Of a stretch of DNA of 64,000 nucleotides, positions 24,571 through 34,091 are shown piece by piece. The stretch comes from Bacteroidota bacterium (GTDB taxonomy: Bacteria; Bacteroidota; Bacteroidia; Cytophagales; Cyclobacteriaceae): assembly GCA_024280115.1 (NCBI GenBank), contig JAJRQT010000016.1, forward strand, positions 1-64,000. Direction: 5' to 3'. Under the pieces are notes generated by a model. It made no database searches. It was given only the letters and a program-made list of their open reading frames with translations, and was not told the DNA's origin. The translations under genes were made by a program, and so were the position numbers. The number at the start of each line of letters is the position of its first letter. Positions within the stretch are counted from its first letter, which is position 1.

Positions 24571-26964
24571 CTAAAATTTCCCTCGAACAGATATCACAAT
24601 ATTTCTGCCCGGGGCGCTGATGCCTGATGAATAAGTTCTGTAATGGTGATCGAGTATGTTTTCGATTGCGCCATTAATTCCCAGTTGATCACTGATTTGA
24701 TATTGTAACCTGAGATTTAATGTGTACCACGCCAGGCTGCCGTCATTGCTGTACAGATGAGTTTTATTCCTTTCTGATGGCGGTAAATCCTCGAATTTCC
24801 TACTGCCATTGAACCTTATATAAAACTCACCCTTAAATTTATTTTGATTGTAAAGGATTGACGCCATCCCAAATATTGGCGTAGTATGACGCAATGGCTC
24901 ATTTGTGATGAGATCCTTTCCATTCACGCAATTTATATTCAAGGATGTGGACCAACTTTTAGAGATGTCCATCTTAAAAGCGATATTAAATCCATAGATA
25001 TTTGCCCGCCCGGTATTCACAATGGCCTGCACTTTGCTCAGCTCCCCGTCATAAATTATGGAGTCCCTGCCGGCAATTGAAAAATCTCCTCTGACCATTG
25101 CATCTCTCAGAAAAGAATAGAAAAATACGCTGCTGATTTCTATCTGATTATTAATATACCGGGTTAAGGACAACTCCGTATTGTAGGAATATTCCGGTTT
25201 AAGTTCAGGATTTGGCACAACTACATTGCCCGGCTCTGAATCAAATACTTTTGAAATATCATCTACATTTGGCGCCCTGAATCCCGTAGATAGCATCCCC
25301 GAAATATTCCAGTCAGAATTTGGTTTTGAAACCAACCCAATATTTCCATTGATGGCAGAGCTTCGATTTTCTATCCCGTTATAGGTGAAATTGCTTTCAT
25401 TAAATTTTGAATTAAGACTCTGGTAACTGTACCGAATCCCTGTCGTTAAAAATACCTTTTCACTGAAGTTTCTTTTATAACTCGTATAGACAGCCATGCT
25501 ATGCACATCACTTCCACCGTTGGGATACCTTGTCGAGATATTTGCGGTATTTCCATCTTCGATATCTTCACTAAAAGCAGAAGAGTTTACATGGTTATAG
25601 GTATATTCCAATCCATAAAATAATTGCTGAGACTTATTGAATACTTTTTCAAAATCTGCATTAAATGATAATACATTCACCTTCTCTGTACGGTTTTTCA
25701 GTATTGTTTGCCTGTATCGACGGTCATGCCTGCTTTCCTCAAAGTTCTGAAATGCTGCAATGATTTTTACCTCGTCAAACAATTTACCTGCCTTGAAATA
25801 ATTAAATCGCAATGCATTCATCATCCAACTTTGCGGACCGTAATACCACTGTGCATTTTTCAATATTTCACCATCATATTCAATCAACCTGTCATACCTT
25901 GGGATATCAGTGGTTGTTGAATAATTGAACGTATAACCCAATTCAATATGATCCTTAATTCTAAAACTTAGTTTCTGTAGCGTATTGACTTGTTTATAGG
26001 CTGAAAATTTTTGTAGGTTTTCATTAGAATTTCTGAGAATAGAATCTTGTCCGTTTATTCGTACAATATATTCAGGTCGCTTTCCAAAATTGGGATGGGC
26101 GTCCGGGCGAATGGATCCTGTTCTTAGGTTTCCAAAATCGCTAAAGCTTAAGCTGCCCAGGTAGCTGAAATTCCTTTTTCCAATATTGACCTGGACATTG
26201 GCGGTTTTTTCATTATTTGCCGAACTATATCGAGCCATAGCCTGCCCGGTAAACAGCAATTCATCTCCCCCGGAGAATTGAGGCTTTTTAGTGTGAAAAT
26301 CAATTACACCTCCCAGGGCATCACTTCCATAAATCACGGCTCCCGGGCCAAAGATCACTTCGCCATTTTCAATAGTATTCGGATCAACACTGATGATATT
26401 CTGCAGATTCCCACCTCTAAATATGGTATTGTTCATGCGCACACCATCCACTACAATAAGCACCGAATTCGCCCCAAACCCCCTAATCATAGGACTTCCT
26501 CCACCAAGCTGACTTTTTTGCACAAATACCTGGCCTGTGGCTTCTAATACATCTGCGGATGTCTGCGGATTATTAAAAGCTATGTCTCCTATTCCAAGAG
26601 TCATTATTTCAAATGGAATTTCAGATTTATTTTGTTCCCATTTACTGGCAGAAATCACGAGCTCGTCTATTTTTATTGTTTTTTCAATCATATATACATT
26701 ACTTCCATTTGTGCGGATCTCATTGGAAGTTGTTTTGAGCGTGTAATAAGATGAATGCTGTAATATCAGGTCAGAATTGTTCGAAAAAAGGTTTAATTGA
26801 AAACCACCAAGACTATCAGTATTAGCGAATTTTTTCTGATCGGGGGTATAAATCAACACATCCTCAACAGGTTCCATTGTTGACTTATTGAGAACCTGAA
26901 TGTATTGAGCTGAGAGTGGAAATGTAAAAAGAAAAAATAATCCAACGATATAATACCTGCTCAC
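24571..26964 (-). CDS. TonB-dependent receptor, haemoglobin/haem-type
   Basis: 797 residues with a signal peptide (ending PLSAQ). First is a carboxypeptidase-regulatory-like domain (QVLNKSTMEPVEDVLIYTPD, to about residue 95), then a plug domain with SADVLEATGQVFVQKSQLGGGSPMIRGFGANSVLIVVDGVRMN, the hallmark block of haemoglobin/haem-type TonB receptors, and IYGSDALGGVIDF. A 22-strand barrel follows, with a C-terminal GAIENILDHHYRTYSSGISAPGRNI and final KF. Outer-membrane import of haem, siderophore or a similar ligand is expected from the family, but the ligand cannot be fixed. It is transcribed divergently from the hydrolase at 27049, sharing an 84-bp region. Confidence 0.88.
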   Translation of the reverse strand: MSRYYIVGLFFLFTFPLSAQYIQVLNKSTMEPVEDVLIYTPDQKKFANTDSLGGFQLNLFSNNSDLILQHSSYYTLKTTSNEIRTNGSNVYMIEKTIKIDELVISASKWEQNKSEIPFEIMTLGIGDIAFNNPQTSADVLEATGQVFVQKSQLGGGSPMIRGFGANSVLIVVDGVRMNNTIFRGGNLQNIISVDPNTIENGEVIFGPGAVIYGSDALGGVIDFHTKKPQFSGGDELLFTGQAMARYSSANNEKTANVQVNIGKRNFSYLGSLSFSDFGNLRTGSIRPDAHPNFGKRPEYIVRINGQDSILRNSNENLQKFSAYKQVNTLQKLSFRIKDHIELGYTFNYSTTTDIPRYDRLIEYDGEILKNAQWYYGPQSWMMNALRFNYFKAGKLFDEVKIIAAFQNFEESRHDRRYRQTILKNRTEKVNVLSFNADFEKVFNKSQQLFYGLEYTYNHVNSSAFSEDIEDGNTANISTRYPNGGSDVHSMAVYTSYKRNFSEKVFLTTGIRYSYQSLNSKFNESNFTYNGIENRSSAINGNIGLVSKPNSDWNISGMLSTGFRAPNVDDISKVFDSEPGNVVVPNPELKPEYSYNTELSLTRYINNQIEISSVFFYSFLRDAMVRGDFSIAGRDSIIYDGELSKVQAIVNTGRANIYGFNIAFKMDISKSWSTSLNINCVNGKDLITNEPLRHTTPIFGMASILYNQNKFKGEFYIRFNGSRKFEDLPPSERNKTHLYSNDGSLAWYTLNLRLQYQISDQLGINGAIENILDHHYRTYSSGISAPGRNIVISVRGKF

Positions 26965-27048
26965 TGATTTTTCTTATTTTGAAGCAAAAATAGTCGAAAA
27001 GAAAAAGAAATTGACTTTTACTATAAAATTATCAAATCCAAATTCAGG

Positions 27049-28020
27049 ATGCCAATCATAAACAATTCTTCTTACAAGGCTCCATTCTGGTTATACAATA
27101 AACATATAGAAACCATCATGCCAGGCATATTAAGGAAACCAAAACCACTTGATTATCAAAGGCAAAGGATCAATACGGCTGACGGCGATTTTCTTGATCT
27201 CGACTATGTTGTCAATTCTAATGATAAAATTGTGATTTTATCCCATGGGCTGGAAGGCAATTCTGATAAGTATTATATGCGGGGAATGGCCCATAAATTT
27301 GTGAAACATGGTTGGGATGTGCTTTCATGGAATTGCCGGAGTTGCAGCGAAGATATTAATCTCACTCCAAAATTGTATCATCATGGTGCAACGGAAGATT
27401 TAAATGAAGTTATAGTAAATGTAATCTCTAAAGGTTATCAAAAAATTGTATTGATTGGTTTCAGTCTTGGAGGGAGTCTTGTTGTGAAATATCTCGGAGA
27501 GCACGGTCAGCGAACTCCATCAGAAATTCTTGGAGGTGTAGCAATCTCTATCCCATGCCAGTTGGGGTCTTGTGCGAAAAAGCTTTCCGATCCGGACAAC
27601 AAGTTTTATCTAAATAGATTTTTAAAGAAGCTAAAAGCCAAGATCGTGTCAAAGTCTGCTCAATTTCCCAAAATATTTGATATAAACGGAATGGAAGAAA
27701 TTGTAAGCTTCAATGGTTTTGATTCCAAATACAGCGCTCCATTGTACGGTTTTAAAAATGTTGAAGAGTTTTATAATTATGCCAGCGCAGGGAATTATAT
27801 AGAAGGAATAATAGTACCCACTCTACTGGTAAATTCACTCAACGATCCTATGTTTCCCGACGATTGCTATCCATATGCTGAGGCGGAGAATCACCAATAC
27901 TTTTATTTGGAAACACCGGCAAAAGGTGGACATTTAGGATACTGGTGGCCGGGACAAAAGGAAAGCTGGGTCGAAAAAAGAACCTATCAGTTTGTGAGTG
28001 ATGTAATAGGGTTAGGGTAG
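27049..28020 (+). CDS. YheT-type alpha/beta hydrolase
   Basis: 323 residues of the COG0429 alpha/beta hydrolase group. The opening APFWLYNKHIETIMPGILRK is the typical N-terminus of these enzymes. The nucleophile elbow is GFSLGGS (Ser at about residue 143), preceded by the ILSHGLEGNSD oxyanion segment. A catalytic Asp lies in SLNDPMFPDDC and the His in GGHLGYWW. Substrates are probably acyl esters; the physiological role is not defined. No signal peptide is present, so it is cytoplasmic. Confidence 0.85.
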   Translation: MPIINNSSYKAPFWLYNKHIETIMPGILRKPKPLDYQRQRINTADGDFLDLDYVVNSNDKIVILSHGLEGNSDKYYMRGMAHKFVKHGWDVLSWNCRSCSEDINLTPKLYHHGATEDLNEVIVNVISKGYQKIVLIGFSLGGSLVVKYLGEHGQRTPSEILGGVAISIPCQLGSCAKKLSDPDNKFYLNRFLKKLKAKIVSKSAQFPKIFDINGMEEIVSFNGFDSKYSAPLYGFKNVEEFYNYASAGNYIEGIIVPTLLVNSLNDPMFPDDCYPYAEAENHQYFYLETPAKGGHLGYWWPGQKESWVEKRTYQFVSDVIGLG

Positions 28021-28066
28021 CAACTGAAATTTTTATATTACAAATTGTGAAAAAAATATAAAACAC

Positions 28067-28915
28067 ATGGAAGATCAAAAAGGAATGCCCCCGATTTATA
28101 TTGTTTCTGGCGGAAAAGGTATCGCCGGTCACACCATTGTAGAAACCATGCTCATTCAGTACCCTGATAATAAGATCCCGATCATTATGGAGCCCGAAGT
28201 ACTCACCTCTGAGCAGGTTGAAGAAATCACCAATAAGGCAGTTGCAAGCAAAGGGGCAATTGTACATACCATGGTTGATCATATTATGAGACAAGAACTT
28301 AAAGAAGCCTGCGACATGAAAAATATCTCTCATTTTGACCTTGTAGGAGGGCTTTTTGATTACCTGGATAATACACTTGATATCCGGCCTGTTGATCAGC
28401 CGGGCTTATTCAGATTGCGGAACATAGAGTATTTCAGAAGGGTCAGGGCTATAGAATTTACGATGGCACACGATGATGGCCGGAATTATAACAAAATTGA
28501 AAATGCGGATATTGTTTTATGTGGCGTTTCGAGAACCGGCAAAACCCCTTTGAGTATTTATCTTGCAATGTTCGGATGGAAAGTCGCCAATGTACCAATT
28601 ATCCCAGGACTTGAACCTCCGGAATCCTTATTTAAAGTTGACCCCAAAAGGGTATTTGGCCTGAATATTTCTACCATACCTTTAGTCGCCCAGCGTAAAA
28701 GCAGGGTTACCCGTTTTAATATGCCCGAAGACTCGGACTATATCAACAGAAGGAAGGTACGGGCAGAGTTGGATTATGCGATGAGTCTTTTTAATAAAGG
28801 CGGATTCACAGTACTGAACGTATCTAATAAACCAATTGAGTATTCAGCAAATATGATCATTACCTTGCTTACAGAGCGGTTTGGATCTGATAAATGGCAA
28901 AGGGATGAGGTTTAG
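28067..28915 (+). CDS. ppsR: Pyruvate,water dikinase regulatory kinase/phosphorylase (PSRP)
   Basis: 282 residues matching the DUF299 bifunctional family that phosphorylates and dephosphorylates PEP synthase or pyruvate phosphate dikinase. Visible signatures are the opening YIVSGGKGIAGHTIVETML, the P-loop GVSRTGKTPLS at about residues 152-162, the VANVPIIPGLEPP strand and a following DPKRVFGLNIS block. Most members have S-R-T-S-K-T, whereas this one has S-R-T-G-K-T, a conservative change in the loop. The target synthase gene is not in this window. It begins 46 nt after the hydrolase gene. Confidence 0.85.
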   Translation: MEDQKGMPPIYIVSGGKGIAGHTIVETMLIQYPDNKIPIIMEPEVLTSEQVEEITNKAVASKGAIVHTMVDHIMRQELKEACDMKNISHFDLVGGLFDYLDNTLDIRPVDQPGLFRLRNIEYFRRVRAIEFTMAHDDGRNYNKIENADIVLCGVSRTGKTPLSIYLAMFGWKVANVPIIPGLEPPESLFKVDPKRVFGLNISTIPLVAQRKSRVTRFNMPEDSDYINRRKVRAELDYAMSLFNKGGFTVLNVSNKPIEYSANMIITLLTERFGSDKWQRDEV

Positions 28916-28934
28916 AAATCATAAAGTCTGAAAC

Positions 28935-29540
28935 TCATTCTACGGTCTTCCCGGAAAAAACACTCACTCCCGGATGGATAGGATTTCCGGATGCCCGCCT
29001 GTAAGCCACCACCTGTCCTGTATGATAAATAGCATCTTCAATAGGGCCATTAATCATATTCCAGAATGGGAATTCTACTGTATTACCCTCTCTCTGAAAA
29101 ATAATTTTGAAATCTTCAATATCACCCTCTTTTAATAGTTTGCTAGTTTTTTCAAAGTTCTCCAGAGTCCTTTTGCGCTTTTCTTCAAAAGTCAGATCTT
29201 CATTGGCACGTGAATTTACTTTGCTTTGAGGGGCATTTACAATGGTTCTGGATAGCCCGTAAATATGGTCAATAGTTTCACCTGTTGTCCTGGAATCTTC
29301 ACTGGGCCTGTAGGCCAAATCCTCTACTCTAAGTGATTCCGTAGCCCAGTAATAGCGATATCCAAGTCCATCCACCATCCTTGCAGCTACGGTTTCAGGG
29401 GTATAGGAATCCGGATAATCCGGAATTTGTCGATAGGGTAAATCCTCCCTGTCTTTTGCTGGATTACTATCCTGGCTTTGAGAAATTGCCTGATTCATGA
29501 TGGTGAATTGTAAAATGAAAAGCGTAATTAAAAGTCTCAT
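28935..29540 (-). CDS. Exported DinB-fold protein
   Basis: 201 residues with a likely signal peptide (LLITLFILQFTIMNQAIS). A four-helix DinB/YfiT-like fold follows, with GLGYRYYWATESLRVEDLAYRPSEDSRTTGETIDHIYGLSRTI in the first half and FPFWNMINGPIEDAIYHTGQVVAYRR in the second. The His residues in IDHIYG and IYHTGQV correspond to the metal-binding positions of the fold, so a metal-dependent transferase-like activity is possible. It converges with ppsR, with a 19-nt gap. Despite the family name it is unrelated to DNA polymerase IV. Confidence 0.75.
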   Translation of the reverse strand: MRLLITLFILQFTIMNQAISQSQDSNPAKDREDLPYRQIPDYPDSYTPETVAARMVDGLGYRYYWATESLRVEDLAYRPSEDSRTTGETIDHIYGLSRTIVNAPQSKVNSRANEDLTFEEKRKRTLENFEKTSKLLKEGDIEDFKIIFQREGNTVEFPFWNMINGPIEDAIYHTGQVVAYRRASGNPIHPGVSVFSGKTVE

Positions 29541-29658
29541 TGAAAGGTTGATTTATAATTCGTGGGTAAAATATAATCAATACTACATGATATCAAAGAA
29601 AATGATTATGATGATAGAAAAACAATATTTAGTATAATCCAAATAGTGGCGGTTTTTA

Positions 29659-31404
29659 CTAATTTAAATGAAGGGTTTTCCAATCTTCATCGGATAATTC
29701 TTGTTGGATTTTTTTATCCCTATGGTAAATATCATTGAGGAAGAAAATATCTCCGTTATCCAAAAAACCGCTTGTCCAGTACAACAACAATACATCTAAT
29801 GGTTTTTTTAAATTGACCGTTTTTTCTTTTTTTGCATTGAGCACATCCTGAATTTTTTCCTGATTCCATTTATCTTCATCATTGAGCAGAATCTCGGCAA
29901 GTTTCAAAGGATTCTGAACTCTGATGCACCCATGGCTAAAAGCTCGCTCTTCTTTTGTAAAAAGGTATTTTGAAGGAGTATCGTGAAGATAAACAGCATG
30001 TTTATTTGGAAAAATAAACTTGACCTGCCCCAATGCATTTCCGGGTCCCGGTTCCTGCCTCAAAGTATATGCAAAATTAGATTGATCTACTTTGGTCCAG
30101 TCAACGCTGCTTTGCGGAATTGCTTTACCTCCACGGGTTAACAATGAAATATTCCGGGTAGAAAGATAGTCCGGATCTTTCTTGATTTTTGGAAGGATTT
30201 CTTTAGTGGCAATAGAATAGGGTACCGTCCAGGTTGGGTTGAAGACGAGGTATTTCATCTTTGATCTGAATATGGGAGTTTGGTGATAATAGGTGCCCAC
30301 CATTACTTTAGTTTCGTGTGTCAATACACTATCCTGAAGATAATACAATTGGAATCTTGCGATGTTTACCAGTATCATATCATTGCTGAGGTCATGCAAT
30401 ATCCAGCGCGCTCTTTCCATATTCAGTTTTATCTTATTGAGTTTTTGATCAATGGGAATATTAAGTGCGGCGATAGTTTTTTTGCCAATAACTCCATCAG
30501 GATTCAAACCATGTCGATCCTGAAATTTTTTAATGGCCGCAACTAACTCCTCATTATATGATGCATCATTTATACTCTCTTCAAATTCTATATCGCCGGT
30601 AACAAAGAGTCTTTTTCTTATCGCTCCCAGCTCATCACTAATCTCACCTGGTTTAATCACATTATTTACGGATACTTTTTCCCAGCCGCCATTATCTTTG
30701 ATCAATTGATACCTGATCATTTCATTCACAAATTGTGAATAAGGAGCATATTGAGGTCTGAAATTATAAATTGTTTCTGTAATCGAATTTTCTTTAATAG
30801 CATTGAGGAAAATTTTTACTGGATTTTCAGGAATATCCTTGGCTAAAAGATTCCAATTTACATCGAGGGTATTCGGATTAAGCTTCCCCTTTATTAAATG
30901 GTTAGAATAAATTAATAATCCATCGGTTAATAAAACATCAAATTGGGCTATGCCTTTATAATCCAGAAAAGTGTTGTTTAAAATATTCTCTCGAAGTGAT
31001 AATAATTCTTTAATGTGATAGTCATCTGGATTGAGTCCGTCTGTCCAGGAATTATTAATGCATTCCATTGCCTCTAACCTATTGTTACTATCGAACCAGT
31101 TTAGGCCATAGCCAGTTTTTTTATATATTTCCGGCAACACATTTTTAGAAAAAATGTACTCTCCATTAATTTGATACAGATCATTTCCATTGATAGAATC
31201 AAGGATTACTTTTACATAAACCTGAATACTGTCTAAGGAAAAATTGGAAAAAATATCCTTAGGTTCTTCCGGAACTTCTGCCGGTTGTTCTTCCATGACA
31301 GGGGGTTCATCTATTATATGGTAGTTGTAAGAGATTGTTTTCTGAGTGCAATAGGATAACAATATTGGCAGTAAAAAAATCAAATATTTTTTAAAGTAGT
31401 ACAT
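29659..31404 (-). CDS. Murein L,D-transpeptidase (YcbB/LdtD type lipoprotein)
   Basis: 581 residues. A lipobox-like LLSYC at about residue 19 suggests membrane anchoring. Domains in order are a helical scaffold region (about 60-250), a peptidoglycan-binding domain (AAIKKFQDRHGLNPDGVIGKKTIAALN, about 285-320), and a YkuD catalytic domain with NPTWTVPYSIATKEILPKIKKD and the nucleophile motif SHGCIRVQNP, where Cys is catalytic. This is the LdtD/YcbB architecture that makes 3-3 cross-links in peptidoglycan. It lies next to a second transpeptidase gene on the same strand, 51 nt from that gene's stop. Confidence 0.85.
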   Translation of the reverse strand: MYYFKKYLIFLLPILLSYCTQKTISYNYHIIDEPPVMEEQPAEVPEEPKDIFSNFSLDSIQVYVKVILDSINGNDLYQINGEYIFSKNVLPEIYKKTGYGLNWFDSNNRLEAMECINNSWTDGLNPDDYHIKELLSLRENILNNTFLDYKGIAQFDVLLTDGLLIYSNHLIKGKLNPNTLDVNWNLLAKDIPENPVKIFLNAIKENSITETIYNFRPQYAPYSQFVNEMIRYQLIKDNGGWEKVSVNNVIKPGEISDELGAIRKRLFVTGDIEFEESINDASYNEELVAAIKKFQDRHGLNPDGVIGKKTIAALNIPIDQKLNKIKLNMERARWILHDLSNDMILVNIARFQLYYLQDSVLTHETKVMVGTYYHQTPIFRSKMKYLVFNPTWTVPYSIATKEILPKIKKDPDYLSTRNISLLTRGGKAIPQSSVDWTKVDQSNFAYTLRQEPGPGNALGQVKFIFPNKHAVYLHDTPSKYLFTKEERAFSHGCIRVQNPLKLAEILLNDEDKWNQEKIQDVLNAKKEKTVNLKKPLDVLLLYWTSGFLDNGDIFFLNDIYHRDKKIQQELSDEDWKTLHLN

Positions 31405-31455
31405 GCTATCGGATTGATATAAATAGGGTTATAATTAAATAAAGGCGATTATCTT

Positions 31456-32151
31456 CTATAAGTATTCTGATTTTTCAATATAAGATTTTTGATTGGAATA
31501 TATGAATATCAAGGATTTGTTTTTTATCAGATCAATAATCTTATTATAATTTTCTGCGGGTAGTGTGGGACAACCAAAGCTTCGACCAAGGCGTCCGGCC
31601 TTATCTATAAAAATATCACTGACGTAGTCTGCACTATGAATTACAATATGGCGTTTCCTGGCATTGTCATTGATGTTTTTTTCAAGTCCATCTAATTTTA
31701 AAGAAAGGCCGTGTTTACCAAAATAGGTTTCCGCAGTAAGAAAAAACCCGAGGCTACTTTGCTTTGAATTGACAACATTGGAAAAGGATTCGGGAATATC
31801 CCACCCTGAATTTTTACCATGGGCTACCAAACTTTCATAAATTATTTTACTGTTTTTTAAATCGACAATAAACAGTCGTTCTTCTGTTGACGATTTATTG
31901 AAATCAATGATTGTAAGGATATTTTTCTTTTTTATGGCATCTTTTAATAGTAGTTGCCAATAGCCATGATAGGCAAGAGAAAACGCTTTAATACTTAAAT
32001 CCCGGTTATGTAATGACTTGTAAATACTGTTTGCAGTACTATCAATGGAAGTAATTTGAGCACTATCTAAACACAGAGATGAAGCCTCGTTTTCACTTGT
32101 ATTCAGGATAAATAAAATTAAAATGAAGAATGCCTTTTTTACCGTGTTCAT
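31456..32151 (-). CDS. YkuD-like L,D-transpeptidase catalytic-domain protein
   Basis: With start ATG at 32151 (MNTVKKAFFILILFILNT) the 231-residue protein has a signal peptide. The upstream in-frame ATG at 32196 would add 15 residues before it. The domain resembles the murein L,D-transpeptidase catalytic-domain family (YkuD_2-like): IIDFNKSSTEERLFIVDL, VAHGKNSGWD, RHIVIHSADYVSD and GRSFGCPTLP with the catalytic Cys and preceding His. It probably acts on peptidoglycan in the periplasm. It lies just upstream of the larger transpeptidase gene and may be co-transcribed with it. Confidence 0.8.
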   Translation of the reverse strand: MNTVKKAFFILILFILNTSENEASSLCLDSAQITSIDSTANSIYKSLHNRDLSIKAFSLAYHGYWQLLLKDAIKKKNILTIIDFNKSSTEERLFIVDLKNSKIIYESLVAHGKNSGWDIPESFSNVVNSKQSSLGFFLTAETYFGKHGLSLKLDGLEKNINDNARKRHIVIHSADYVSDIFIDKAGRLGRSFGCPTLPAENYNKIIDLIKNKSLIFIYSNQKSYIEKSEYL

Positions 32152-32278
32152 TAAATTCTTGTTTGAGAATGCTTTCAAGGCAAGGTGGCTGTACAACTAT
32201 TAAATACAAATGTACGAAAAATGTTATTGCGACTCAGAATTCCGCTTTAAAAGTTCTTAGTATATAAACTTGATAAAA

Positions 32279-32965
32279 TTAAAACGGTTCGGCTTCAATC
32301 TCTATTATTTTACTTCTGATCTTTACTTTGCTTTTCATTTCTTCCATCCCGTTTTTCCAAATGTTGTCTTTAGAAATCCTGTTTGCAAACAAGTTTATAT
32401 AACGGGCATATTGGAAATCAAGCCAAAAATAGGTCCCCGATTTGTATCCTGATGAATTTTCATAGACCAGGCGCGTTCTTATTTGGATCATTTTCAACTC
32501 CTTGATCAATCTTTTGTATTCATAGAGTGATAATTCTTTCCTGGTAATTATCCTGATGGAGGTGCTTATTTTATCTCCGGGTTTTATATTTTGAAGTTGC
32601 GCGTTTTTCTGGTAATACTGGTAATTTTCAATTCTTGGCAGGTCAGTTGCAAGCCTGAGCGGGATATGGCTCAATAACTTCACTTTAGAATTTGGCAAAA
32701 ATTCTGCGTATATATCCTGAATTCGTACATTATAAGCCCAGTATTCTGAGTCGTTACATAGGTCACTGGTAAATATAAGTCCCCCCCATTTAAATTTATC
32801 ACCAGATACTTCGCCCTTTGTGGGGTCTATTCGAATATTTTTAAAAAACAATTTAGGTCTGAAGAAGTGTTTCTTGATTTGGGATATTATAAATACACCT
32901 GCCAGTATGCCTCCAAAAAATGCTCCAGATACAACTAAAAAAAAGTTACCGAAAAAATCAGCCAT
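32279..32965 (-). CDS. Single-pass membrane protein, unknown
   Basis: 228 residues starting with a hydrophobic helix (FFGNFFLVVSGAFFGGILAGVFII) and a basic stop-transfer KKHFFRPK, so the remainder is expected to be cytoplasmic. The rest is beta-rich, with strands LFFKNIRIDP, KWGGLIFTSDL and DKISTSIRIITRKE and a dual-basic C-terminal region. I do not recognise the family. It lies alone between transpeptidase and VOC genes on the same strand. Confidence 0.55.
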   Translation of the reverse strand: MADFFGNFFLVVSGAFFGGILAGVFIISQIKKHFFRPKLFFKNIRIDPTKGEVSGDKFKWGGLIFTSDLCNDSEYWAYNVRIQDIYAEFLPNSKVKLLSHIPLRLATDLPRIENYQYYQKNAQLQNIKPGDKISTSIRIITRKELSLYEYKRLIKELKMIQIRTRLVYENSSGYKSGTYFWLDFQYARYINLFANRISKDNIWKNGMEEMKSKVKIRSKIIEIEAEPF

Positions 32966-33083
32966 AGGTTGTAAGCTATTTTAACAAAAGTAAAAATATT
33001 TTTTTAACTTCAATATAGTGTTTGGCAGCTAGTTATATGATAATTTACGACCAATGGCCGTTTTATTTCGATCGGATAAAAAT

Positions 33084-33509
33084 CTATTTTGTTCGTCCTT
33101 TAACCCCCTTGTCAAATATTTCATCAACCGGTTCCCACAGTTCTATTTTGTTTCCCTCCGGGTCGAGAATATGAACAAATTTTCCATAATCATAGCTTTC
33201 TATTTTATCTAACACAGTCACACCCTCTTCCTTCAGTTTTTTCACCAGCCATTCCAGGTCATCAACCCTGTAGTTGATCATAAAATCTTTTAGAGAAGGT
33301 TGAAAATAATCTGTTGAATCACTAAATGGACTCCACTGACTGAAGCCTTTTTTCTCGCTATCTTCAGCATGTCGCCATTCGAAACAGGTACCGTATTCAT
33401 CCGTATCGAACCCGAGATGTTTCTGGTACCATGACTTGATATCATCAGGATTTTTTGTCTTAAAAAATACTCCTCCTATACCTGTAACTCTTTTTTTATT
33501 TTCACTCAT
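33084..33509 (-). CDS. VOC (glyoxalase/bleomycin-resistance fold) protein
   Basis: 141 residues of the vicinal oxygen chelate fold, in two beta-alpha-beta-beta-beta halves. The first starts VTGIGGVFFKTKNPDDIKSWYQKHLGF and the second VDDLEWLVKKLKEEGV, closing with FVHILDPEGNKIELWEP, the classic C-terminal VOC signature including a metal-ligand Glu. Substrate is unknown; such small proteins are often lyases, dioxygenases or binding proteins. Confidence 0.82.
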   Translation of the reverse strand: MSENKKRVTGIGGVFFKTKNPDDIKSWYQKHLGFDTDEYGTCFEWRHAEDSEKKGFSQWSPFSDSTDYFQPSLKDFMINYRVDDLEWLVKKLKEEGVTVLDKIESYDYGKFVHILDPEGNKIELWEPVDEIFDKGVKGRTK

Positions 33510-34091
33510 AAGATCACTACCACAAAGGTATGTAATATATATATACTAAAAGATTAAAAATAGTAAACATTAAGAGATTAAGGGGAGCATGAGCACATTA
33601 TTCGGTACTTAAAGAAGCAGGGATATATTAACATGGGGACCATAGTTTGTGATATTCATATTCACTATTTTTCTTAAAAACCCACCCTTGCCTTCGCGAA
33701 GCCGCTACGGCGAAGCAAGGCCTAACCCCTCCATGGAGCGGAATATTATCCTGATGAAATTTAAACTTGTCATATTCAATGATCGCCTGATTAATACCGC
33801 CGGTTAGGCCAGCTTCTAGTTTCCCCATACCTGCCAATGATTTAGTGAACAACGCCTCATCTCAAAATTTGCATGTAAGTTATTAAAGGTTTTACTATAA
33901 ACTATACCCGTAACATGGCAGATTTAATGGAATTATTTGAGAGATGGAACGCGGGAGATTTAGCACCTCAGAATCGCTTGCATATGCATTAGAATGGATT
34001 CCGGTACTGACACTGATTTGTTGCAAATGAGATTTCAATACTTTTTTAATTATTAAAAAATAGTATATTGGTTGGATAAAAAAGATAAATC
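33510..34091. other. 582-bp gene-free stretch with hairpin repeat
   Basis: No convincing gene is present. It contains the GC-rich hairpin repeat at 33686-33720 and otherwise AT-rich sequence. A 74-codon minus-strand frame (33628-33852) runs across the repeat and resembles spurious frames over such repeats. The last 70 bp, ending at 34091, should hold the promoter of the transporter gene, but no clear element is seen. Confidence 0.5.
33686..33720. repeat. GC-rich intergenic hairpin, probable dispersed repeat
   Basis: CCTTGCCTTC (33686-33695) pairs with GAAGCAAGG (33712-33720) with one bulge, and an inner stem GCCG (33701-33704) pairs with CGGC (33708-33711). It is embedded in a run of text (AACCCACCC before, TAACCCCTCCATGG after) that resembles intergenic repeats seen across many Bacteroidota. 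Only one copy is in this window, so the dispersed status is from memory. Confidence 0.45.

Noticed and set aside
33628-33852. 74-codon minus-strand frame as a gene
   Set aside because: It crosses a GC-rich hairpin repeat and has protein-unlike composition.
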